Shown: positions 38,246-50,528 of the stretch, in pieces
How positions within the stretch are numbered: the first letter of the stretch is position 1
Layout: each line of letters starts with the position of its first letter
NCBI GenBank assembly: GCA_030430565.1
Contig: JAUIKS010000046.1
Location: forward strand, 1-64,000
DNA length: 64,000 nt
DNA from: Polyangia bacterium
GTDB taxonomy: Bacteria > Myxococcota_A > Polyangia > Nannocystales > Nannocystaceae
Direction of reading: 5' to 3'
The notes under the pieces: model-generated
Told to the model about the DNA's origin: nothing
Seen by the model: the letters and a program-made list of their open reading frames with translations, nothing else
Databases searched by the model: none
Made by a program: the position numbers and the translations under genes

Positions 38246-39029
38246 CCTCGGCGAGGCGCTCGAGGGTCTGCGGCGTGGCCGGCTCCTGCGCGCTCTCGAC
38301 GATCACGACGCGCCGCATCACGCGGGCCGCCTCGCGCTCGAGCTCGGCGAGCGCCTCGCGGTCGAGCGCGCCGCGGGCGAGGTAGACGCAGTCGAGGTCG
38401 TCGTGGCGACTCGCCCAGCTCAACAGCGCGGGCACGTCGGCCGTCATCACGTTGACGACGCCGCCGGGCATGTCGCAGGTAGCGAGGCTCTCGATCAGCG
38501 CGGCCGCGAGCTCGGCGAGCGCCACGGGCACGAAGAGCTGCACGGCGTCGCCCATCACCGTCGCGGCGCAGAGCGCCTCGACCATGCCCGTGAGGCCATC
38601 CTCGGCCGCGGGCGCGGCGACGACGACGCCCACGGGGCGCAGCATCGAGTAGTTGACGTGGGCCGAGGCGACCGGGTTGAGGCTCGAGAGCAGCGCGCTG
38701 ATCTTGTCGGACCAGCCGGCGTGGTGGACCGCGCGATCGATCGCCCGCGAGGCGTCGGCCGCGTCCGTCGGCAGCGTCTCGCGCCGGCCCTCGAGCATCT
38801 CGGCGAGGCGGTAGAGGATCTGCCCGCGGTTGTAGCCGGTGCGCGCCGCCCAGCCAGCCTGGGCCTTGCGCGCGAGCTCCATCGCGTCTCGAAAGTCCTT
38901 ACGGCTGGCGCTGCACACGTTGATGCTGCTCCCTCCCCGCGCCTTCACGCGGAGCACGCGGCCCGACTCGGAGCGGATGAACTTCCCGCCCACGTAGAGC
39001 TTGTAGGTCTTCTCGACAGCCAGTCTCAT
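38220..39029 (-). CDS. Half-length aldehyde dehydrogenase homologue without catalytic residues
   Basis: The 269-residue protein matches only the NAD-binding, N-terminal half of aldehyde dehydrogenases: KTYKLYVGGKFIRSESGRVL, KDFRDAMELARKAQAGWAAR, NRGQILYRLAEMLEGR and the degenerate PVGVVVAAPAAEDGL. Full enzymes are near 480-500 residues; the catalytic Cys and Glu regions are missing. A comparable short companion next to deoC and a full aldehyde dehydrogenase occurs, as I recall, in other bacteria, which argues for a conserved role, perhaps regulatory or structural. It is the last gene of the deoC operon, 37 bases after the full-length enzyme. Confidence 0.75.
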   Translation of the reverse strand: MRLAVEKTYKLYVGGKFIRSESGRVLRVKARGGSSINVCSASRKDFRDAMELARKAQAGWAARTGYNRGQILYRLAEMLEGRRETLPTDAADASRAIDRAVHHAGWSDKISALLSSLNPVASAHVNYSMLRPVGVVVAAPAAEDGLTGMVEALCAATVMGDAVQLFVPVALAELAAALIESLATCDMPGGVVNVMTADVPALLSWASRHDDLDCVYLARGALDREALAELEREAARVMRRVVIVESAQEPATPQTLERLAEVKTVWMSS

Positions 39030-39065
39030 GCTCGTCTCTCTCGCTGCTCGCTGGTGCGCGCACGT

Positions 39066-40556
39066 TCACGCCTTGAGGTACGGCCAGAGGCCCGCGATCC
39101 CGCCCTCGCGGCCGAAGCCCGAGTGGCGCACACCGCCGAAGGGCGAGGCCGGGTCGAAGAGGTTGTAGCCGTTGGCCCAGACCACGCCGCAGTTGAGCGC
39201 GTGGGCGGTGCGGAACACCTTCGCGGTCTTCTCGGACCAGACCCCGCAGGCGAGGCCGTACTCGGTGTCGTTGGCCTTGCGGATCGCCTCGTCGGGTGTC
39301 CGAAAGGTCAGGCACGCGAGGACCGGCCCGAAGATCTCCTCGCGCACCACGGTGTCGCTCTGCTGCACGCCCGTGAGGATCGTGGGGAGCACGAAGTAGC
39401 CGGCGTCGGGCTTTTGGCAGGCGGCGCCCTGCCAGACCGTCGCGCCCTCCTCGCGGCCGATCTCGAGGTAGCGCTCGATGGTCGCCAGCTGGCCCTTGGA
39501 GTTGATCGCGCCGACGTCGGTGTTCTTGTCGAGCGGGTCGCCGACGCGCAGCGTCTCGACGCGGCGCTTGAGCCGGGCGATGAACTCGTCGGCGATGGAC
39601 TCCTCGAGCAGCAGGCGCGAGCCGGCGCAGCAGACGTGCCCCTGGTTGAAGAAGATGCCGTCGACGCAGCCCTCGACGGCTTGGTCGAGCGAGGCGTCGG
39701 CGTAGACGATGTTCGCCCCCTTGCCGCCCAGCTCCATGGTCGCCTTCTTCCCGCTGCCGGCGATGGCCCGCATGATCGCGCGGCCGACCTGGGTGCTGCC
39801 GGTGAACGCGACCTTGTCGACCCCGGGGTGGGAGACGACGTGGCTGCCGGTCGCGCCCGCGCCGTTGACGATGTTGACGACGCCAGGGGGGAGGTCGACC
39901 TCCTGCAGCAGCTCGGCGAACAGCATCGCGGTCAGCGGCGTGGTCTCGGCGGGCTTGAGGACGACGGTGTTGCCGGTCGCGAGCGCCGGCGCGATCTTCC
40001 ACGCGAGCATCAGCAGCGGGAAGTTCCACGGGATCACCTGGCCGGCGACGCCGAGCGAGCTGGGGTTCGCCGCGGCGCCGCGCGTCGCGTAGCGCAGCTT
40101 GTCGGCCCAGCCGGCGTAGTAGAAGAAGTGCGCCGCCGCGAGCGGGATGTCGACGTCCCGCGTCTCGCGGATCGGCTTGCCGTTGTCGGTCGACTCGAGG
40201 GTCGCGAATTCGCGCCCGCGCTCCTGCAGCCGGCGCGCGATCCGATAGATGTACTTGCCGCGCTCGAGGCCCGAGAGCTTGCTCCACACCTCGTCGTGGG
40301 CCTTGCGCGCGGCGGCGACGGCCGCGTCGACGTCGGCCTCGGTGCCCGCGGCGACCTGCGCCAGCGGCTCGCCGGTCGCGGGGTTGACGGTAGCGAAGCT
40401 CTCGTCGCCCTGGCCGGGCACGAATTCGCCGTTGATGAAGTGGCCGTAGCGCTCGCGGATGTTGATCGGGTGCTTCTCGATCGAGGGCGAGAGCTCGAGC
40501 GCGCCGGCGAGCCGGAGGCGGTGCCGGGCGTTGGAGGGGGGGGAGGCGTGGTCCAT
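39066..40556 (-). CDS. Aldehyde dehydrogenase
   Basis: The 496-residue protein is a complete NAD(P)-dependent aldehyde dehydrogenase. It has the substrate/NAD block VIPWNFPLLMLAWKIAPALA, VAFTGSTQVGRAI, catalytic Glu in MELGGKGANIVY and catalytic Cys in GHVCCAGSRLL, with EEIFGPVLACL near the end. It lies between deoC and the half-length homologue in one minus-strand operon. With DeoC releasing acetaldehyde from deoxyribose 5-phosphate, it probably oxidises acetaldehyde to acetate. The ATG start is uncontested and 36 bases after the deoC stop. Confidence 0.88.
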   Translation of the reverse strand: MDHASPPSNARHRLRLAGALELSPSIEKHPINIRERYGHFINGEFVPGQGDESFATVNPATGEPLAQVAAGTEADVDAAVAAARKAHDEVWSKLSGLERGKYIYRIARRLQERGREFATLESTDNGKPIRETRDVDIPLAAAHFFYYAGWADKLRYATRGAAANPSSLGVAGQVIPWNFPLLMLAWKIAPALATGNTVVLKPAETTPLTAMLFAELLQEVDLPPGVVNIVNGAGATGSHVVSHPGVDKVAFTGSTQVGRAIMRAIAGSGKKATMELGGKGANIVYADASLDQAVEGCVDGIFFNQGHVCCAGSRLLLEESIADEFIARLKRRVETLRVGDPLDKNTDVGAINSKGQLATIERYLEIGREEGATVWQGAACQKPDAGYFVLPTILTGVQQSDTVVREEIFGPVLACLTFRTPDEAIRKANDTEYGLACGVWSEKTAKVFRTAHALNCGVVWANGYNLFDPASPFGGVRHSGFGREGGIAGLWPYLKA

Positions 40557-40592
40557 CGCGTGTGTCCTTCGGGGCAGCCGAGCGGTCGCGGA

Positions 40593-41513
40593 TCAGTCGA
40601 CGGAGAACCGTCGCGGAGACTGGTAGTAGCCCTCCTCGCGCCACAGCAGCTGGCGCAGGAGGTCGTTGACGAGCGAGCTGGCGCCGAAGCGCCACAGGTC
40701 GGGCGTCATCCAGTCGAGGCCGAGCGTCTCGGCGAGCAGCGCGAGGTAGTGCAGCGCCTGCTTGGCCTTGCGGATCCCGCCCGCGGGCTTCATGCCGACG
40801 CGCGCGCCGGTCTCGAGGTAGTGCTCGCGGATCGCCTCGAGCATCACGAGCACCACCGGGTAGGTCGCGGCCGGCTGGATCTTGCCGGTCGAGGTCTTGA
40901 TGAAGTCGGCGCCCGCGGCCATCGCCAGGCGCGAGGCGGCCGCGACGTTGTCGAGGGTGCCCAGCTCGCCTGTCTCGAGGATCACCTTGAGGTGGGCGTC
41001 GCCGCAGGCGTCCTTGGTCGCGACGATCTCGTCGAAGACCCGCGCGTACTCGCCGGCCAAGAACGCGCCGCGGTTGATCACCATGTCGATCTCGTCGGCG
41101 CCGAGCGCGACCGTGCGGCGGACCTCCTCGAGCTTGAGCGCGATCGGGAGCTGGCCCGAGGGGAAGGCGGTCGCGACCGCGGCGACCTTGATCGGGCTGC
41201 CCTGGCCGAGGGCCGCGCGCGCGTGCGGGACCATGGACGGGTACACGCAGACCGCGGCGCAGGGCGGCAGGTCGGGGAGCGGCGCGTAGGGCTGACGCGC
41301 CTTGCGGCACAGCGCGCGCACGCGCTCGGGGCTGTCGCGGCCCTCGAGCGTGGTGAGGTCGACCATCGAGAGCGCGAGCTTGAGCAGCCGGACCTTCGAC
41401 TCGGTCTTGATGCTGCGCTTGCGGACTCGCGCGACCCGCCGCGCGGCGGTCATGTCGTCGACCGTAGACGCCCGCCAGCGACGGATATCGGACTCGGTGC
41501 AGGTGCGGCTCAT
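40593..41513 (-). CDS. deoC: Deoxyribose-phosphate aldolase
   Basis: The 306-residue protein has DeoC motifs: AAVCVYPSMVPHARAAL, IKVAAVATAFPSGQ, GADEIDMVINRGAFLAG, LKVILETGELG (Lys) and DFIKTSTGKIQPAATY, which holds the Schiff-base Lys, followed by GMKPAGGIR. It splits 2-deoxyribose 5-phosphate into glyceraldehyde 3-phosphate and acetaldehyde. It heads an operon with two aldehyde dehydrogenase-related genes. A TACAGT box ends 9 bases before the ATG. The N-terminal extension of about 45 residues makes it longer than the Escherichia coli enzyme. Confidence 0.9.
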   Translation of the reverse strand: MSRTCTESDIRRWRASTVDDMTAARRVARVRKRSIKTESKVRLLKLALSMVDLTTLEGRDSPERVRALCRKARQPYAPLPDLPPCAAVCVYPSMVPHARAALGQGSPIKVAAVATAFPSGQLPIALKLEEVRRTVALGADEIDMVINRGAFLAGEYARVFDEIVATKDACGDAHLKVILETGELGTLDNVAAASRLAMAAGADFIKTSTGKIQPAATYPVVLVMLEAIREHYLETGARVGMKPAGGIRKAKQALHYLALLAETLGLDWMTPDLWRFGASSLVNDLLRQLLWREEGYYQSPRRFSVD

Positions 41514-41522
41514 GGCGTCCGC

Positions 41523-41528
41523 ACTGTA
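41523..41528 (-). promoter_or_regulatory. Probable -10 box of the deoC operon (TACAGT)
   Basis: On the minus strand TACAGT ends 9 bases before the deoC ATG, just after an AAAAAGAG patch. Confidence 0.45.
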
Positions 41529-41641
41529 CCTCTTTTTGCGCGAGATCGAGCGGCCGCGTCGGGCGCAGGCGCGCGTCCGCGATCGCGCCTGCGCGGGTCA
41601 TCGCGGCCGAGCACGCCGCAGCGCGGGGCGAGGAACGCTGA

Positions 41642-42652
41642 TCAGTCTTTGTCTCGTCCTTTGTCGCGTCGCGGCCAGCCGTACGGGATCTCGCGGTCCT
41701 CGTCGGCGATATACGCGTAGGCGCGGCAGCGATCGAAGACCGACACGGTCTCGCGGAAGCTCGGGCGGCGCGCGTGGGTCTGGCGCGGTCGGCCTTCGGG
41801 GTGCGCCGCTGGGTAGCGCGCCATGCAGTAGCCCTTGGAGCCCCCGCTCATGTCGCGGGACATGCCGGAGAAGCGGAACGAGGAACAGGTCGCGCAGGTC
41901 TCGAGCACGTCGTCGATAAACGCCTCGCCGAGCTGCTCGGAGAGACGGTTGAACGTGGTGTAGGGGTCGCGAACGCGCGCGTCGGTCTCGAGCAGCCCGA
42001 CGTGGTCGTCGACGCGGGCGAGGTACAGGCGGACCTTGTGGCCCTGCGGACCTCGGCGTGCGCCGGCGGGTTGGAGCAGCAGCGCGCGTCGCCGGTCGCC
42101 GCGACGTAGCGGCAGCGCGCGCACCTCGAGCTTCGAGAGTTGGCCCAGGAAGTGCGTCTCGGCGGCGTCGAGGTTTCCGAACACGGCGAGGCTGAAGGGC
42201 GGCGGCAGTCGATCGAAGTACGGCGTGGCGAACACCTCGAGCGAGTAGAGCGAGGGCAGCTCGAGGACGCGGACGCGCGCGTCGGGGGTCACGACGAGCG
42301 AGAACCACCGCTGCGCGTTGGTGTACAGCCAGGCCGGGCGGCAGAAGTGCTCGACGAGCGCGTCGCGCCAGCTCGTCAGATCCGGGATGTCCACGCTGGC
42401 GAGGAAGTCATCCTCGCAGCCCAGCTCGTAGCCCTCGCGCGTCATCCGGCGCATGCGCTCGAAGTTGTGCGCGACCGCGTCGCGGTTGGGAGCGTCCGGG
42501 TCGAGCCGGTCGAGCGCGGGCGCCTCGTCCAGCAGCATCGACCACTGCAGCGGCGTCTCGCGGGGCGCGAGCGCGACGCGCACGCTGATGTCGTCGAGCG
42601 GCTCGACGCGCGTGACCGGGAGCCGCGACAGGATTTCGTCGTAGGGGATCAT
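41642..42652 (-). CDS. Unknown protein with a C-terminal four-Cys motif
   Basis: The protein has about 336 residues from MIPYDEILSRLPV. No signal peptide or membrane helix is seen. The C-terminal part contains C-x2-C-x19-C-x32-C (CATCSSFRFSGMSRDMSGG, then GYC, then DRC), a spacing that could bind iron-sulfur or zinc. The rest has no motif I recognise. A GTG at 42739 would extend the N-terminus by 29 residues; I prefer the ATG because the extension looks unstructured. The gene is alone and diverges from the following plus-strand gene. Confidence 0.65.
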   Translation of the reverse strand: MIPYDEILSRLPVTRVEPLDDISVRVALAPRETPLQWSMLLDEAPALDRLDPDAPNRDAVAHNFERMRRMTREGYELGCEDDFLASVDIPDLTSWRDALVEHFCRPAWLYTNAQRWFSLVVTPDARVRVLELPSLYSLEVFATPYFDRLPPPFSLAVFGNLDAAETHFLGQLSKLEVRALPLRRGDRRRALLLQPAGARRGPQGHKVRLYLARVDDHVGLLETDARVRDPYTTFNRLSEQLGEAFIDDVLETCATCSSFRFSGMSRDMSGGSKGYCMARYPAAHPEGRPRQTHARRPSFRETVSVFDRCRAYAYIADEDREIPYGWPRRDKGRDKD

Positions 42653-42783
42653 GGGGTCGCGTTCGTCGACGGGCGCGCGTTGATCTGACCATAAAGACTT
42701 GAAGAGCGCCGCGCGCTCCCAGGGATAGCAGGAATTCACGCGCGCGGCTGGAGCCGGGCGCCCCCGGGTGCGATGCTCGTCGC

Positions 42784-43983
42784 ATGTTCCTCGAGGCGAT
42801 CCTCTCCCTCTCGTTCGACCAGCGGACGGAGTGCGTGACCGTGCCCGCGCCGACGGCCGTCGGTCGGCTGCTGCACACGCTCACCTTCGGCCAGCTCGGC
42901 CTGGAGTGGGAGCGCGAGACCTTTGAGACCACCGAGATGCTGAGGCGGCTGCGCGCGGCCTTGGCCGACGCGGGGCTCACGAACGTCGTCTCGGTCGCGC
43001 TCGACGACGAGATCGTCTACCTGGACGAGCGGCGCGAGGACCGGGACCTCGACCCGGTGATGGAGGAGCTGGTCACGCACTCGCGGCAGGTCGCGGAGTT
43101 CCCGGTGCGCCTCGAGCTGGTCGCCGAGCTCGAGGACGAGGTGGGGACCTACTTCATCCAGCTGACGGCCGATCGCGTGCACCCGGTCGACCAGTCCCCG
43201 CTGCGCCTGCGCGTCTACGCGCTGCTGCGCGAGCTCGACATCACGCGGCTCCCCGCCGATGGCTACCGCGACTCACTCGGCGCGGTCTCGACCCGGCTCG
43301 AGCGCCACATGCTCCAGCGCATGCAGACGCCCGAGGGCTACCGCCAGCTGGTCGCGCCGCTCGAGATCCGGCTCGGCGAGCTGTGCACGCGGCTCGAGGC
43401 CAGCCTGCGCGCGCGCCTCAAGACCCACGGCACGCAGGCGAGCGTGCTGCCCTGCGTGGTGCGCCCGCGCGAGCGCCTCGAGTTCGAAGCCTGCGGGACG
43501 CGCGACGAGACCACGGCCGCGCCGATCTTCCGCGCGTACCCAGGCGTGCGCGAGGCGACCTACTACCTGCGCCTCTGGCTCCCAGTGCTCCGCAACCTCC
43601 GCGCGAAGATCAGCGAGACGCTGGTCGTCGACGAGGCTGGGAGGCCCGTCCTCCACATCGCCAAAGAGCCCCTCGAGCTGGCCGAGACCCGCGCGCTCAG
43701 CCCCGGCGAGTCGATCGCCGCGCCCACGGGCGTCTTCGACCTCATGTACTTCACGGGCAACGACTACGCCGACGAGCTCGAGCGCGAGCACCGGCTGAGC
43801 AGCAGCGAGCCCGCCGGGGGCGAGCGCGCCTGGGACGTCGTCCGCACCCGTCAGATGGGCGTCGAGCACCGCTACATCGGCGTCGACTTCGGCGCCTTTA
43901 TGGATGGGGGCATGTCGACGGGCAGCGTGGTGATCGAGTCTGGCCGCGTCGACCTCTCGATCACGATCCCCAACGTTCGCTGA
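42784..43983 (+). CDS. Protein of unknown function
   Basis: The 399-residue protein begins MFLEAILSLSFDQRTECVTV. It appears soluble, with helical stretches (YRQLVAPLEIRLGELCTRLE) and two or three beta-rich parts (HRYIGVDFGAFMDGG, VVIESGRVDLSITIP). No family recognised. Base composition and codon use match the neighbours, and the frame is long and uninterrupted, so the gene is real. A divergent gene lies upstream and a structured intergenic region downstream. Confidence 0.65.
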   Translation: MFLEAILSLSFDQRTECVTVPAPTAVGRLLHTLTFGQLGLEWERETFETTEMLRRLRAALADAGLTNVVSVALDDEIVYLDERREDRDLDPVMEELVTHSRQVAEFPVRLELVAELEDEVGTYFIQLTADRVHPVDQSPLRLRVYALLRELDITRLPADGYRDSLGAVSTRLERHMLQRMQTPEGYRQLVAPLEIRLGELCTRLEASLRARLKTHGTQASVLPCVVRPRERLEFEACGTRDETTAAPIFRAYPGVREATYYLRLWLPVLRNLRAKISETLVVDEAGRPVLHIAKEPLELAETRALSPGESIAAPTGVFDLMYFTGNDYADELEREHRLSSSEPAGGERAWDVVRTRQMGVEHRYIGVDFGAFMDGGMSTGSVVIESGRVDLSITIPNVR

Positions 43984-44017
43984 CTTGTCTGTCTCTTAAG
44001 TCTTGTCGTTTGTACGT

Positions 44018-44086
44018 GCTTCGTGCTTCGGGCTTCGTACGCGCTTCGTTCGCGCTTCGTTCGTGCTTCGTGCGAGCTTCGTTCGT
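44018..44086. repeat. GCTTCG tandem array with 11-base phasing
   Basis: GCTTCG occurs seven times, starting at 44018, 44025, 44032, 44043, 44054, 44065 and 44076. The first steps are 7 bases and the last four are exactly 11. The array is flanked by GTACGTGC and CGTACACAC. Confidence 0.7.
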
Positions 44087-44221
44087 ACACACGGTCACGA
44101 TCGACAACAGCCAAGCCACGAGCGTATTGGAGAGGCCCACGAAGTGGGTCACTCCCGTACCGCCCGCGAGCCCGTTCGACCCGACCCCAGCATCGAGAGC
44201 GCAGCGGCGGAGCGGGGCGGA

Positions 44222-44325
44222 GAGGGAGGGGCGGGGGGGCGGATGAGGACTTAAGCGCATGTCAGAGGCGCCCGAAGGGCGTCGCTGACGTGACGCCCGC
44301 AAGTAGCGCCCCCCGCCCCTCCCTC
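44222..44325. terminator. Large nested inverted repeat between convergent genes
   Basis: A perfect 17-base inverted repeat (GAGGGAGGGGCGGGGGG at 44222-44238 and its complement at 44309-44325) encloses a second hairpin (GGGCGTC at 44277-44283 with GACGCCC at 44292-44298). It lies between converging genes, so a bidirectional transcription block is likely. A structured small RNA is possible. Confidence 0.5.
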
Positions 44326-44366
44326 CAAGAGCCCCGCGGAACCAATCAAAGACGCCACGAGCGAAG

Positions 44367-49487
<5,121 letters not shown>

Positions 49488-49496
49488 GATTCGGCG

Positions 49497-49502
49497 ATGA
49501 TA
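49497..49502 (-). promoter_or_regulatory. Probable -10 box (TATCAT), leaderless type
   Basis: On the minus strand TATCAT ends 9 bases before the GTG at 49487, supporting that start. Confidence 0.45.
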
Positions 49503-49651
49503 CCCGCGCGCGCGCATCAGCGCCGCGGCGTCCTCATCGGGTCACCGCGCAGAGTTGGCGAGCGCGCCCCCGCGTCGCGTGGGCGTCACGGCGCGAAGCC
49601 GCACCGCGCGGGCCCGCACGGGTCGACGCGCGTCGCCGTCACGCTTCGGCG

Positions 49652-50479
49652 TCACGGCGTCAATACACGCTGAAACGGTCGCAGCGTCGCCAGCGAGTCG
49701 CTGAAGTCGAGGACCGCGAAGTCGACGGCGGAGAACACCCCGGCGAAGTCGCCGCGCAGCTGGGACGCGAACAGCTCGGCGATGGTCTCGGGCGCGTTGC
49801 CAAACACGCCGCAGCCCCACGCGCCCAGCACGATCGCGGTGTGCCCGTGCAGCGCCATGATCGCGAGCACGCGCGCGATCCGTCGCGTCATCGCGGCCTC
49901 GATCGCGGCCTCGATCGCGGCCTCGTCCCCGCCCACCGCGCGGACTTTTTTGGCCTGAACTGCGGGACATGTCACGAAGCTGCACGGCCACGGCGTCGGC
50001 AGCAGCTCGCCGCGCGGTTCGCGAAACACCGGCACGGCCGGCGAGTAGATCGCGTAGTCCGAGTGCATCGGGTCCTGCAGCTGCTTGTGGTAGTCGTAGT
50101 AGCGCGGCGCCGCGAGCAGGCTCGGGTACAGCGCGGAGACCCGCACCAGCGCCTCCTCCTGGGCCTGGGAGCCGCGCAGCCAGCCGCCGCCGGCCAGGTA
50201 GGCCGAGGCGAAATTCAGCACGCAGACCTTCGCGTGGCCCTCGTCCAGCAGCCGCCGCGCGGCCGCGAGCGCCCCGATGTTCTCGACCCGCGCGCTCGTC
50301 TCGAGGTCGCCCCGCGGCGGCGTAGCGACCTCGCGCTCGGGCGGGTACTCGACGGTGCCCTCGACCGCGCGGTCGATCGCGTCGCGCAGCGTGACGGCCC
50401 TGCCGCCGGCTTGATACTCCCCGCGCTCGAGCACGGCGATGGTGTCCTCGGCAAGTCGTTGTCGCTGCTTCCGGTTCAT
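49652..50479 (-). CDS. TIGR02452-type protein (microbial poly(ADP-ribose) glycohydrolase family)
   Basis: The protein has about 275 residues from MNRKQRQRLAEDT. It contains the bacterial PARG signature: NFASAYLAGGGWLRGSQAQE followed by EALVRVSALY, i.e. GGG then the catalytic QEE. IVLGAWGCGVFGNAPETIAELF near the end is the macrodomain loop. The family removes ADP-ribose polymers or single units from targets. A TACCCT box ends 9 bases before the ATG, and a second promoter fires in the opposite direction from the same 50-base gap. EAAIEAAIEAAM is a small internal repeat. Confidence 0.85.
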   Translation of the reverse strand: MNRKQRQRLAEDTIAVLERGEYQAGGRAVTLRDAIDRAVEGTVEYPPEREVATPPRGDLETSARVENIGALAAARRLLDEGHAKVCVLNFASAYLAGGGWLRGSQAQEEALVRVSALYPSLLAAPRYYDYHKQLQDPMHSDYAIYSPAVPVFREPRGELLPTPWPCSFVTCPAVQAKKVRAVGGDEAAIEAAIEAAMTRRIARVLAIMALHGHTAIVLGAWGCGVFGNAPETIAELFASQLRGDFAGVFSAVDFAVLDFSDSLATLRPFQRVLTP

Positions 50480-50488
50480 GGTCGGCCA

Positions 50489-50494
50489 AGGGTA
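50489..50494 (-). promoter_or_regulatory. Probable -10 box (TACCCT)
   Basis: On the minus strand TACCCT ends 9 bases before the ATG at 50479. Confidence 0.35.
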
Positions 50495-50516
50495 CCCCAC
50501 AGGTCGGGTGGGGCGG

Positions 50517-50522
50517 TATGAT
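50517..50522 (+). promoter_or_regulatory. Probable -10 box (TATGAT), leaderless type
   Basis: TATGAT ends 6 bases before the ATG at 50529. Confidence 0.5.
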
Positions 50523-50528
50523 GGCCCC

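Noticed and set aside
38052..41720. Plus-strand open frame of 1222 codons
   Set aside because: It lies antisense to three well-recognised enzymes of the deoC operon and has low-complexity composition.
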